Assembly (NCBI GenBank): GCA_945883425.1
Contig: CAMCXM010000002.1
Span: 1-64,000, forward strand
DNA length: 64,000 nucleotides
Source of the DNA: Spirosoma fluviale
Lineage (GTDB): Bacteria; Bacteroidota; Bacteroidia; Cytophagales; Flexibacteraceae
Direction of reading: 5' to 3'
In this document: positions 28,901 through 37,983 of the stretch, piece after piece
Numbering within the stretch: position 1 is the first letter of the stretch
Layout of the letters: each line of letters opens with the position of its first letter
The notes under the pieces: model-generated
Told to the model about the DNA's origin: nothing
The model's input: the letters and a program-made list of their open reading frames with translations, nothing else
The model's database searches: none
Position numbers and translations under genes: made by a program

Positions 28901-29791
28901 AGGAGCGCCATCTGAATTGGATGTATACTGAACTGCTCCAAAGAAACCCAGGATAGTTCGGGTATTTGTATCAGCACCTTCGATGGTTGTTCTCGTCAAT
29001 ATTGGGCCGGAACCGTTCAAACCCACAAAATTATAGTTGTATTTATCAAATAGTGAGGATGTTTCACCCTGAACTCCAACATTGAATTTCCTTGCAGCCG
29101 ACTTGGTTGTTACCGAAATAATCCCACCCAATGCATCTCCATACTGAGCCGGAATACCACCAGTAATCAGGGACAATTCCTGGATGGATTCTGCAGGTGG
29201 AAGAGACGTTCCGAACTGACGGACACCGTTCACGAAAACGGCATTATCACCTGATCTGTTACCTCTTACGTTGAGGCCTCTGCCATAATCGGCAGAAGTA
29301 ACGTTGCTGAAAGTGGCCACCATATCCTGTGGGTTCCGTGTAGGTATTTTGGCAATCTGCTCAGAGCCTAAGCGTTGCTTTTGACCTCCATCAATCCCAA
29401 TAATTGGTTCTTTGTAGGCTTTAATTTCAACCTCTTTTGTGGTGGAAACAACTGAAACTATGGAAGAATTAATGCGCTTCAATTCTTCAGCACCCACATT
29501 TATTCCAGGGACAACGTGCTTTTTGTAACCAGCACTGGATACTTCCATGCTGTACACACCCGGACTCAATGGGGAGCCTGAAAAAGAGCCATTGATATCG
29601 CAAATGGCCCCGCCTTTCAATGCGCCTCCGGAAAAGAACTTCACGTTGGCAAATGGGACGGGTTCTTTTGTATCAGCATCGGTAACGGTACCAATGATCT
29701 TACCAGTCTGCTGGGCGAAGGCAGAAAAACAGCCCGGACCTGTGAGCGCAACTAACAGTAAAAGCGCTCTTAAAATGTTCTTGATCACCAA
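25988..29791 (-). CDS. TonB-dependent receptor with carboxypeptidase-regulatory-like domain
   Basis: GKIIGTVTDADTKEPVPFANVKF; plug NPQDMVATFSNVTSADYGRGLNVRGNRSGDNAVFVNGVRQ; C-terminal NISLPRRFRIGASYNF. Confidence 0.92.
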   Translation of the reverse strand: MVIKNILRALLLLVALTGPGCFSAFAQQTGKIIGTVTDADTKEPVPFANVKFFSGGALKGGAICDINGSFSGSPLSPGVYSMEVSSAGYKKHVVPGINVGAEELKRINSSIVSVVSTTKEVEIKAYKEPIIGIDGGQKQRLGSEQIAKIPTRNPQDMVATFSNVTSADYGRGLNVRGNRSGDNAVFVNGVRQFGTSLPPAESIQELSLITGGIPAQYGDALGGIISVTTKSAARKFNVGVQGETSSLFDKYNYNFVGLNGSGPILTRTTIEGADTNTRTILGFFGAVQYTSNSDGAPSAIPIYRAKSSTLDALRAKPLTRFSDSYTNSANYLKSDAFEEIKARPNMGDQTIQSNLTLDFQPQENIMITLGGNYNHIMSRLGPSEDNGGDGSPNPNSYQNLFNFGNNGKRVDQNYNGFLRFRQTFNNSGISDTGSLLKNVYYQVQYDYSRRRIESYDPRFYDRLNEINYVGKFEIVKDDVLYPDQAPPFELSSTTVDGNGNVTTTPIVINTTDETKFQLMNQPQGLSFTPSSINPDLAAINRQIFEENNIVSDLQLLGLTGFLNGGGGNDFGYFYPTLGKAQTGYSKSMSQQHRISLQAGAEIKNHNIKIGFEFEQRIISSYNTIGSLYSRSRQQLNAQFVPNLNTTILEKSLIANDDPANPDLDTLVKVYTSAFVNPFTKQNGLYPGQTTFDRNFRAKNGIPDNENILLDSYGPNTFSINDFGVSDILDNGNSPLSLWQGYTPYGKIAGKSSFFDFFKDTVNRPVDAFRPIYYAGFIEDKFVINDLVLSLGLRIDAFDANMPVLKDKYTLTRLTTAQEFYKGAGVAQPSSVGNDWAVYVDKPATNFNGSNYSEYQVVGYRNGDTWYDANGFETSNPASLERNGTVNPFFDMVNRNDEAYLKSLQRSTGITLDAYRDFKPQINFMPRISFSFPLNETALFFAHYDVLTQRPLGVDGGGGLQQNYASPVDYFSLAIGNGGFINNPNLKPQKKIDYALGFQQAITPSSAIKFSAFYSEIKDLIQVINVNYAYPVRYQTSGNQDFSVVKGLSLEYDLRKSENFTASASYTLSFAEGSASSFAGALLNTSTPNLKNTTPLNYDQRHAVKLNFDYRLNSKQGPMMFGVYPLENVGLNATFYTGSGTPYTQDGSVWGGKTQVRGSINGARLPWNNRTSVRIDKSFSLDAGAGRKHSINIYFYVQNLFNAQNVLGVYTRTGSATDDGYLVSAYGQNNAKRAIDPDSYAMFYNMAIMNPDNISLPRRFRIGASYNF

Positions 29792-29901
29792 CGAGTAACA
29801 GTTTTATCGTAAACTAAACTTTTTTTCCAAAAAACAAAACTAATCCCACGAATACCTTTCACCAAAAAATATTGTTCTGCTAACATGCAAACCGACCGTA
29901 T

Positions 29902-30843
29902 TTACTTTGTCAATTGGCTCAACCGATCTATTATTTTAATTGCCAGCACCCGTGAAATCTTTTCGTAAGATTCTAAAGACCAACCCGCTATATGAGGGGT
30001 CAGTAACACATCATCCCGGCCGAACAGTTGTTCGTATTTGGCCCGATTAATTGAATTTTTTTTTAGGGGTGGTTCGTCTTCGAGCACATCAAGTGCTGCA
30101 CCGGACAAGGTTCCATCCACTAAACATTCGAGAATCGCCTTCACGTGTACGATCCCGCCACGTGAGGTATTCACCAGAAAGACACCTTTTCGAAAGGATT
30201 TCAGATAATCTGAATCAACCATACCTGCGGTTTCCTCCGTAAGCGGGATGTGAAGGCTGAGAATATGGCTTTCCGATTTCAATGTGTCCAGATCGACCCG
30301 GACCGCATAGTGGTCAGGCCAGTTGTCCAGATATTTGTCGTATGCAATGACCTCGCAACCGAAAGAGTTCAATCGTCTGGCAACAGCACGGCCCATGTTT
30401 CCATAGCCCACTAAGCCAACGGTTTTACCTTTCAATTCCACTCCCCGATACAATTCTCTGTTCCATTCCCCAGCCCTGACGGATCTGTCGGCACTGGCAA
30501 TTTTGGAAAGGAGTCCGAGAATGAGCCCAATGGTGTGTTCGCCAACTGCATCGGCATTGCCTTCTGCAGCATGAACCACATCGATTTCTCTTGCCCGGGT
30601 TTCTTCCAGATCTATGTTATCGAGACCGGCCCCTGCCCTTCCGATGAGATACAAACCCGGCGCCTGGTCCAGAATCTCACGGCTTACCTGAAACTTGCTC
30701 CGGATGATCAGAATGTCAGCGGTTGCCAGCATTCCGGAATCCTGTGTGAGGGCAAAGTCAGGTTTGTAGATGACCTCAAGGCCAACCGACTCCAGCTTCT
30801 GGATCAGGATAGGGTGAATATCATCTACTATAAGGCACTGCAT
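29902..30843 (-). CDS. D-3-phosphoglycerate dehydrogenase-like 2-hydroxyacid dehydrogenase
   Basis: GKTVGLVGYGNMGRAVARRL NAD motif; GGIVHVKAI; LLTPHIAGWS. Confidence 0.9.
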   Translation of the reverse strand: MQCLIVDDIHPILIQKLESVGLEVIYKPDFALTQDSGMLATADILIIRSKFQVSREILDQAPGLYLIGRAGAGLDNIDLEETRAREIDVVHAAEGNADAVGEHTIGLILGLLSKIASADRSVRAGEWNRELYRGVELKGKTVGLVGYGNMGRAVARRLNSFGCEVIAYDKYLDNWPDHYAVRVDLDTLKSESHILSLHIPLTEETAGMVDSDYLKSFRKGVFLVNTSRGGIVHVKAILECLVDGTLSGAALDVLEDEPPLKKNSINRAKYEQLFGRDDVLLTPHIAGWSLESYEKISRVLAIKIIDRLSQLTK

Positions 30844-30910
30844 ATTCTTTCAGACAAGGCGTCTTTTGAAAAGGTTGTACGAAAGGCAAAAAAAGATGAT
30901 AAAATTCGGA

Positions 30911-31357
30911 TTATATTATCTGAGAGGCGTGCTCTGCCGTTTTAACTTTATCAATGATATTGGTGATCACTCCATTTTCATCAATCACAAAGGTGGTACG
31001 GACGATTCCCATATACTTTTTGCCATACATCGATTTCTCCTTCCAGACGCCAAACGCTTCAACCAGCTGATGATCGGTATCAGCGATGAGAGGAAAGTTC
31101 AAGCTATATTTGGCGATGAATTTCAAATGAGACTTTTCATCATCCGCACTAACTCCAACTACATGGTAACCAGCCGCATTCAATGCAGGAAGAGAATCCC
31201 GTAGATTGCATGCCTGCGCTGTGCAACCAGACGTATCGTCTTTTGGATAGAAATAGAGAGCCAGTTTTTTTCCTTGAAAATCGGCCAATGAAATGGCTTT
31301 TCCGTTTTCGTCTTTTGATGTGAAGGCAGGGGCTTTATCGCCGATCTTTAATTCCAT
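30911..31357 (-). CDS. bcp: Thioredoxin-dependent thiol peroxidase (Bcp-like)
   Basis: LYFYPKDDTSGCTAQACNLRDSLP. Confidence 0.93.
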   Translation of the reverse strand: MELKIGDKAPAFTSKDENGKAISLADFQGKKLALYFYPKDDTSGCTAQACNLRDSLPALNAAGYHVVGVSADDEKSHLKFIAKYSLNFPLIADTDHQLVEAFGVWKEKSMYGKKYMGIVRTTFVIDENGVITNIIDKVKTAEHASQII

Positions 31358-31459
31358 TGAATATTATTTTAAGTAATAAATAGATTGAGGCCTGATTTTG
31401 TTTTGAGTGATGCTTTTCAACAAATGACCCGAACCCGGAAAAGGAACCAAAACAGGAAA

Positions 31460-32614
31460 TTACTCTACTGATCGTATCAGGTTATTGCTGTCGATGTTGC
31501 CAGTTGGAATTTTCTCCATGGCAGACACAAATTTGGCGCAATCATCCGGCGACAGGTAACGGTATCCTTCGGGACTGACCGTTATTTCCAAGGGCAGTTT
31601 CTTTTTGGAAGCAATCAGTTTAATGAAAGCCTGATTGGCGGCAGGCTCGGAAGGCGAAAACACATTTTCATCGTCCGGCAACATGAAACTACCTTTTGAC
31701 ATCTGGTTTTTCTGTCCGTTTTCAAACGGGAAAACCATGTACATTTTGTTTCCTGTGAGGTCGTTGCTTTCATAGTAAAACGCATAGACATAGGCATCCT
31801 CCTTCAGATCCACTTTCAGTTGATATCCTTTTCCGGTTTGCAGGCAGGTTTCCAGAGAAATCGGCTGATCGGTTTTTTCATCGACGATGTTTACAGAAGC
31901 GAACTGTCCTTTTGAAGCCAGCCGAACAAGACGGGCATACTGATCATCAATCACGCCGACATTGCCGTCCATTTTTTTGAAAGACTGCCTTTCGTTTTCA
32001 TCCTGAAACTCGAAGTCCGCATCGGCCAGCGTGATTTTGCTGGAGTAGTTGGCGAGTTTTGGATTGAGGGCATCTTTGATGAGCTCGACGTTACTCACCC
32101 GAACACCTTTATAGTCACCTATGATTTCGTATTTGCCTGTGATGTAGTAATCGGGTCTTTGTCCTTGCGCCACGTTTTTCCAGAACTCCGACTCTTCCGC
32201 CATGGTAGCCGGCGGCGTAACGTTTTTGGCCATCAGCTCGAACAGCTGTTTGTTTTCATCGTCGGGACTCACGATGTTGAGATTCAGTTTCCGGAGTTTT
32301 CGTTCCTGGGCCAGACGTTTGAAACGAAAGGAAATCTCGGCGGATATTTTCATGCCGAGGGGTGTTTTGAAGGTATCGACTCCAGCCCTTTCGCAGCGGA
32401 AAGGCAGAGCATACAGTTTGCAGCCCAGTGGGATTTTCGCTTTCCTCACTTCCTTTTTAAAGGATCGCCCCACAGACCAGGAAATCACATCCATTACGGC
32501 CAGTGGCGGCAGTGAATCTGTATCCACTTGCGCACGGATGTCAGATGAAAAAGTGGTGAGGACGAGGAAACAGAAGAAAAGTCGTTTCATGTTGGTATCA
32601 GAATTCGGTTTCAA
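31460..32614 (-). CDS. DUF4384-domain secreted protein
   Basis: VNIVDEKTDQPISLETCLQTGKGYQLKVDLKEDAYVYAFYYESNDLTGNKMYMVFPFENGQ pattern. Confidence 0.65.
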   Translation of the reverse strand: MKPNSDTNMKRLFFCFLVLTTFSSDIRAQVDTDSLPPLAVMDVISWSVGRSFKKEVRKAKIPLGCKLYALPFRCERAGVDTFKTPLGMKISAEISFRFKRLAQERKLRKLNLNIVSPDDENKQLFELMAKNVTPPATMAEESEFWKNVAQGQRPDYYITGKYEIIGDYKGVRVSNVELIKDALNPKLANYSSKITLADADFEFQDENERQSFKKMDGNVGVIDDQYARLVRLASKGQFASVNIVDEKTDQPISLETCLQTGKGYQLKVDLKEDAYVYAFYYESNDLTGNKMYMVFPFENGQKNQMSKGSFMLPDDENVFSPSEPAANQAFIKLIASKKKLPLEITVSPEGYRYLSPDDCAKFVSAMEKIPTGNIDSNNLIRSVE

Positions 32615-32680
32615 ATAAGGCGGGTCTTCCTGATTGAGGCGAATAATTTTTTGGTAAGATTGGTTAAAACGAAGTGAATT

Positions 32681-32896
32681 TCATTTGAAAGAGATGTCAG
32701 ACAGCAAATCCTCTATTTTGTTTTTGGGTAGTTCTCCAGATTGAATTCTTTTCACCTCCGCTAGTCCTTGAGTAATGGTATTCAAGTCATCGAAATTAGA
32801 ACTTGCCTCTACTGAACTTATAAAACCTAAACTCTCTACAAGTTCAATAAAAAACCCTAGTTTTTCATCCGGGACATTCACTGTGACAAAAGCCAT
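32681..32896 (-). CDS. Small hypothetical protein (71 aa; antitoxin-like composition, unproven)
   Basis: MAFVTVNVPDEKLGFFIELVESLGF...; no partner toxin visible. Confidence 0.45.
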   Translation of the reverse strand: MAFVTVNVPDEKLGFFIELVESLGFISSVEASSNFDDLNTITQGLAEVKRIQSGELPKNKIEDLLSDISFK

Positions 32897-32977
32897 TTTA
32901 TTCTTTTTACAAAATTCAAATCGAAAATATCAAAAACCCGGAAACTGGCTCACAAGCCTTTTCCATCTGGCATTTTC

Positions 32978-34699
32978 TCACTTACCAAAATCAACCAGTG
33001 TCCGGGACTTATCGACACCAATCAATACCGGATTTTGCTCTCTTGAACTTCCAAACATCCGGCGTGACTGGTAGGGCACTCCTTCGGCCATGTCGCTCAC
33101 AAACTGGTGAATTTCTTCCAGAGTGAGCTTTCCGTCCTTGTTCTTATCGGAGAGTTCTTTGTTCTGAATGGCCTTGAGGAAGTAATAGGTAAAAAGACCG
33201 TGTTCCTTCTCGACAAACCAGTTCGAAACCTGAGACTCCCGGCTGGATGCCAGAACCATGGCTTTTTTCACTTCCGGGTATTTTGGTCTGATCACCATGG
33301 GCGATGCTTTTTGAATGAGGTCTTCACCCGAAAAACAGGCATCAAGTACCACTGTCAGTGATTTTGCCGGAAGCCTTTCGAGATTGCCATAAAAGGTTTC
33401 GAGGGAATAGCCACCATTGGCCACGTAATTTGGATTGCAACCCACCGGAACAATGTAACCCTTTGTCTCACTGCCTTCTCCCAGATCTGGAGCACCATGG
33501 CCACTGTAGTAAACAAACACATCGCTGATATTGGGTTTTACACGGTCGTGCAACATTCCTTTTTGTTTTTCCTTTCCGAAAATGGTGTAGAAATCATCGA
33601 GGGAAGCATCGGTGTAATAAAGGATATTGCCCTCTCTAAAACCCAGCACCTGCACAAGGTAGTTTTTGATACTGGCGGCATCGTTGATAGCAAAATCAAC
33701 TTGTTTGGTCTGTCGGTAATGCTGATTTCCAATGATCACCGCCACCGCATCGGGATTTTGTGTTTTCGAAACCGGAAGATTCTGATCCACATCGGATGTT
33801 AAAACCACGGTTGCAAACTCTTCCTTTTTCATTTCCTTCACTGCTACATCAACCGTTTGTGGTGTGGCAAGCTTCTGGTTCATGGAAACAGAGGTTGACT
33901 TTATACTTCCGAATTGCCCATATTTCTCAGTAATGGTGAGTGTACAAGGAACAGTCGTTTCGGCATAACGCTTATTGGCCATAAACTCAAAATCGAGCAA
34001 TTTACTTTCGCCCGGCTTGAGAAGGGGGATGTTGATTTCTTCGTCAGAGGACAGGAAAACATTGGTTTCAGGTAGCTTGATCTTGACTTTCACATTTTCG
34101 GCAATGCCCTTTCCTGTGTTTTGAATGGCGGATCTCAAGGTAATGGAAACACCGGGCTGCATGGTGCCCGTCATTGATGAAAATTTGGAATCCACGATTT
34201 CGACTTTCGGTGCCTGAAAAGATTGAACCGTAACATTGATTTTAACCGGATCGGCATCGAATCCGTTTCTCTCCAGGGCCGTAATCTCTAAAGTAATGGG
34301 ACCACTGGATTGCTGCATCGTCCCTTTTACCACCAATTCAAACTTCTTTGTTTCGCCGGGAGATAACTCGGCCACTGTTTCAGCTGCGGGAAGCAGAATT
34401 CCCGATTTTGAACCGGCCATTTCGGTCATCGCTAATTTCACCTGGCAGGCATGGCCCTTCCCTGAATTCACTAATTCAAAACTGGCATTGCAGTTTTCGT
34501 TGACTTCGATGACGCCATTTCCATTGCCATCGGTAAACTGAATCTTATCAATTACAAGATTGGCCGGTGCTTTGGGCTTTTCGCAGTAATGAGGCTCCGG
34601 AGCGATGTGGATGGAATAGGGTTTGGAAATGCCTTCGATGGTTTGGGCGGAAACGGAGAACGCACCGATCAATAACAGGAGAATAAATATTCTGAGCAT
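32978..34699 (-). CDS. Secreted caspase-family (C14-like) protein with CARDB-like repeats
   Basis: VAVIIGNQHYRQTKQVDFAINDAASIKNYL; VFVYYSGHGAPD (His); LTVVLDACFSGE (Cys). Confidence 0.9.
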   Translation of the reverse strand: MLRIFILLLLIGAFSVSAQTIEGISKPYSIHIAPEPHYCEKPKAPANLVIDKIQFTDGNGNGVIEVNENCNASFELVNSGKGHACQVKLAMTEMAGSKSGILLPAAETVAELSPGETKKFELVVKGTMQQSSGPITLEITALERNGFDADPVKINVTVQSFQAPKVEIVDSKFSSMTGTMQPGVSITLRSAIQNTGKGIAENVKVKIKLPETNVFLSSDEEINIPLLKPGESKLLDFEFMANKRYAETTVPCTLTITEKYGQFGSIKSTSVSMNQKLATPQTVDVAVKEMKKEEFATVVLTSDVDQNLPVSKTQNPDAVAVIIGNQHYRQTKQVDFAINDAASIKNYLVQVLGFREGNILYYTDASLDDFYTIFGKEKQKGMLHDRVKPNISDVFVYYSGHGAPDLGEGSETKGYIVPVGCNPNYVANGGYSLETFYGNLERLPAKSLTVVLDACFSGEDLIQKASPMVIRPKYPEVKKAMVLASSRESQVSNWFVEKEHGLFTYYFLKAIQNKELSDKNKDGKLTLEEIHQFVSDMAEGVPYQSRRMFGSSREQNPVLIGVDKSRTLVDFGK

Positions 34700-34852
34700 T
34701 TGGCCTTTAATGAAGAGTCAAAATTATCGCAATAAATCAAAACTAAAAACAACCCACTGCTAGTCATCCTGGTCCGGTCAGGCAGGTACCCAGAAAAAAA
34801 AGTGGAATTGAATTCTGTAAAACATAGATTTGAATTCTAAACTGAACTAAAC

Positions 34853-35488
34853 ATGAAAGTGAATACAAGCATCCTGATACCAGGAAGCAAATACCATGTG
34901 TATAACCGAGGAATAAACGGAACCGATATTTTCAAGGCTCCGCTGAATTATGAACTTTTCCTGAAGAAATACGAAGAGCACGTTTCCCCCGTGGTGAGAA
35001 CCTATGCATACTGCCTTCTGAAAAATCATTTCCACATTCTTCTGGAAGTAAAAACAAGGGATGAAATCCTGAAGCAATACGACATACCCGGTCAAAATGA
35101 AACGTTTCTGAAGAAATTTTCAGATGATGAGTCTACCGGGAAGTTTGTAAGTCGCCAGTTGGGGCATCTTTTTAACGGTTATACCCAAACCATAAACAAG
35201 GCCTACCGTCGTACCGGCGGTTTGTTTGAAGAGCCGTTTCGGAGAATACCGGTTCTCACCAATTCTTATGTAACCAATCTGATTGGCTACATCCACCAGA
35301 ATCCTCAAAATCATGGGCTGGTTCCGGATTTTGCTACCTACCCGTATTCTTCGTATCAACGAATTCTTGATGGTGAACCGGCTTTTCTTGAAAGCGCCTG
35401 GGTGCTGGACTGGTTTGGCGGACGGGATGGATATATCAAGTTTCATCGGAACGGGGGGATATCGATCGACGAACTCGGCCTTACTTGA
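34853..35488 (+). mobile_element. REP-associated tyrosine transposase (RAYT, TnpA_REP / IS200-like Y1)
   Basis: GSKYHVYNRGINGTDIF; YCLLKNHFHILLEV (HUH); YTQTINKAYRRTGGLFEEPFRRIPV; YIHQNPQNHGLVPDFATYPYSSY. Confidence 0.9.
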
Positions 35489-35685
35489 ACAACGATCGAC
35501 GCCTTGAACAACGATCGACGACCTTTTCAAGGATCGTCGACGTTGTTGATACGCCGACGTTGTTGGGGATGCGGGGAGGCTCGCCCGTCGGCGATGGTCC
35601 TACCTCGCCGATCGGTAGCGTGGGATGGGTTCGCCGATCGATAGCGTGGGAAGGGTTCGCCGATCGGTAGCGGTGGAGAGGTTGG
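35489..35685. repeat. GC-rich palindromic and tandem repeat cluster downstream of RAYT
   Basis: gaacaacgatcgacg repeated; imperfect arms 35507-35525/35529-35547; hairpin TCGGCGA(35588)...TCGCCGA(35605); three gatcgRtagcg..gggttcgcc units. Confidence 0.8.
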
Positions 35686-35894
35686 ATCGTTTTTACCTGA
35701 GGGATAACGGAAAGGATGAATTGTTTTTCAGGGACACCTCAGGAACGAAAAGCCAATAAAAACAACAGAGATACGCTTCCCGTGATCATCCAAACCAGAT
35801 TGAAAATTTAAGGCATTGCCCCAAACCCCTACTATCAAAGGGACAAATAATCAAAGGGTTGTCGTTAAAGCGCCACGTCGCTGCACTGCGCTTT

Positions 35895-36812
35895 TTAATC
35901 CATGAGGCAACGGACACTAAAGCCATTCTGCCTATTGCTGTTGAACCGGCTTGAATAGCCATTGGTGTAATTCAGGAACCGGTACCAGGCGTAGGTTGTC
36001 GAGTACTCCGTAGAGGACCACCAGTAGCCGTAGTAGCCAATGTTGCCGTAAGTACCATCGTTGAAACGGAGGCCGCCCGGAAGGCCTGAAAAACCACTCT
36101 CATTGGTAGCTCCTATGTTTGGTGAATTCCAACCAGTTCTTGCTTTCATTTTACCTCCTGCCACATTCTCTCCACCAAGATAATTTGCCAAAGTAGTCCA
36201 TTCCTGATCTGAAGGCACGTGCCACCCAACCGGGCATACGTTTCTTTTATCTACCACTGCATACCAATTATACAGCTTACCATATTTTATATTGTTGGCA
36301 TCATCGTTATTGAAAATGGCAAAGGCACCTGAGGTAGTTTTTGCCCATTTATCGTTTGATAGATTGGTAGCAATCGGATCTCCATTTTGGTAGTGGCTCA
36401 CTTTTAAATTTTCCTTCATCCAAACCTGATCTCCAATTCTAACTGTTTCGTACTTATTTCCATCAACATCGGTCACAGTGCCTTCCACTTTGCTGGCTTT
36501 CACTTTAAACCGGACGTTGTCACCCTTGAGGTCGGCACGGTCATTTAATACGGTCCAGGTTATTTTCTTCGTGAGGCCAGCGGTGATGTTTTTCCCCACA
36601 TCTCCAGTCACCGATTTTAGTGGTCCGGCCCATGTGGTTCCATCGTCCGTGCTGCAAAATAAGCTTACCTCATATTTACCGGTTCCTCCTGTAATGCCAT
36701 AGGAAACCACCAGTGTTTGTCCGTCTTGTTCCACATTGGTAACGGTTACGGTTTGGGCGTTCAATCCGGAGAAGACAAACAGGAAGGAAAGGAGAATTAA
36801 ATGGATTTTCAT
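35895..36812 (-). CDS. DGR variable protein VP2 (remote target), FISUMP/CLec-like secreted protein
   Basis: Signal peptide; [22 protein letters not shown]...[27 protein letters not shown]-term SGLPGGLRFNDGTYGNIGYYGYWWSSTEYSTTYAWYRFLNYTNGYSSRFNSNRQNGFSVRCLMD matches TR at every non-A position. Confidence 0.95.
   Translation of the reverse strand: MKIHLILLSFLFVFSGLNAQTVTVTNVEQDGQTLVVSYGITGGTGKYEVSLFCSTDDGTTWAGPLKSVTGDVGKNITAGLTKKITWTVLNDRADLKGDNVRFKVKASKVEGTVTDVDGNKYETVRIGDQVWMKENLKVSHYQNGDPIATNLSNDKWAKTTSGAFAIFNNDDANNIKYGKLYNWYAVVDKRNVCPVGWHVPSDQEWTTLANYLGGENVAGGKMKARTGWNSPNIGATNESGFSGLPGGLRFNDGTYGNIGYYGYWWSSTEYSTTYAWYRFLNYTNGYSSRFNSNRQNGFSVRCLMD
35897..36090 (-). repeat. DGR variable repeat VR2
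   Basis: 194 nt ungapped alignment to TR 631-824; about 26 differences at template A plus one G-to-T at 35902. Confidence 0.95.
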
Positions 36813-36998
36813 TTTAAAAACCGGATTGGGGTGGGTGCGCTTTTATCTAAGTGGGCAAGTAAAGAAAGAGACAGGAATCGGGCAAGGTAAAAGGTGGTTA
36901 TACCAGAAGAATTTTTCAGCAAAGCCCGCATCCATTGGACGAGAATTGGATTTGACAAGGCAATGATTTTATTTGAAAAACAGTACATTTGTCTCATA

Positions 36999-37388
36999 AT
37001 GAATGTGCAGGAGCAAATAGACTATTGGCTTTCGGGGTCCCGGTATGATCTGGATACTGCCGAAGCAATGCTCGCCACAAAACGACTGCTCTATGTTGGT
37101 TTTTGTTGTCACCTGGCAGTGGAAAAAGCTCTCAAAGGATATTTTGTAAAATCCACCCAAACCACCGCACCATACACGCATAACTTGCTTCTTCTTGCAA
37201 CAAAATCAGGAATGACAGAGAAGTTGACAGAATCACAGCTTGACCTTTTGGATCGGCTCACTCCGTTAAACATTGAGGGTCGATATCCTTCCTACAAAGA
37301 CGCTTTGAGTAAGGCACTTTCGTTTGAGTATTGTAAAACTCTATTTCAGGAAACCGTAACCTTTTGCAAATGGACAGAGATGCAGTAA
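36999..37388 (+). CDS. HEPN-domain protein (lacks Rx4-6H motif)
   Basis: QIDYWLSGSRYDLDTAEAMLATKRLLYVGFCCHLAVEKALKGYFV...YTHNLLLLA...EGRYPSY. ORF extends to 36894 but this Met fits the family start. Confidence 0.85.
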   Translation: MNVQEQIDYWLSGSRYDLDTAEAMLATKRLLYVGFCCHLAVEKALKGYFVKSTQTTAPYTHNLLLLATKSGMTEKLTESQLDLLDRLTPLNIEGRYPSYKDALSKALSFEYCKTLFQETVTFCKWTEMQ

Positions 37389-37669
37389 TTAGCTCATTAC
37401 AAAACTATAAGACCCTTCTTTCTCAGCATTTCTCCATTCAGGAAATGTATCTGTTCGGTTCTTATGCCAAAGGAAATTACCATGAAGACAGCGATATTGA
37501 TGTTGCGGTAGTGGTAGATCATCTGGAAGGAGGCTACCTCGATTATACGCCCAAACTGTGGAAACTGAGACGCTCCATCGATATACGGATCGAACCCATT
37601 CTTTTCGAACAAGGCAAAGATCCTTCCGGCTTCCTGGAAACGATCCGCCTAAATGGCATCAGGGTTTAA
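37364..37669 (+). CDS. MNT-type nucleotidyltransferase, partner of the HEPN gene
   Basis: EMYLFGSYAKGNYHEDSDIDVAVVV; 25-nt overlap with HEPN. Confidence 0.88.
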   Translation: MQMDRDAVISSLQNYKTLLSQHFSIQEMYLFGSYAKGNYHEDSDIDVAVVVDHLEGGYLDYTPKLWKLRRSIDIRIEPILFEQGKDPSGFLETIRLNGIRV

Positions 37670-37983
37670 ATTCAGATTATGCAATAGGATTTAAATGATT
37701 GATTTTCTATGCTTTAGAGCCTCACCTAAATCCTCCCGAAGCCAGTTCGGGACAGGTCCTCCAATGTAGAGGGCTTAAGGTGAAAAACGAAGTTGGAGCT
37801 TTAGCAACATCAATCATTTATGAACCCAAAGCTTTTTCTATTGCGGAATTTGGGTTAAATTCAGATTTAGAGACTCTTTATCTGAACCCAAATCTGGCTT
37901 CCGTGTTTAATAAAGCAAACACAATGACAGGCAGATCCAACCTGGAAATCCGATCGCATCTGCCTATCTCCCAATCTTCCCTC

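Noticed and set aside
35485-35670. 61-aa ORF after the RAYT gene
   Set aside because: Lies entirely within the palindromic/tandem repeat cluster; composition is repeat-driven.
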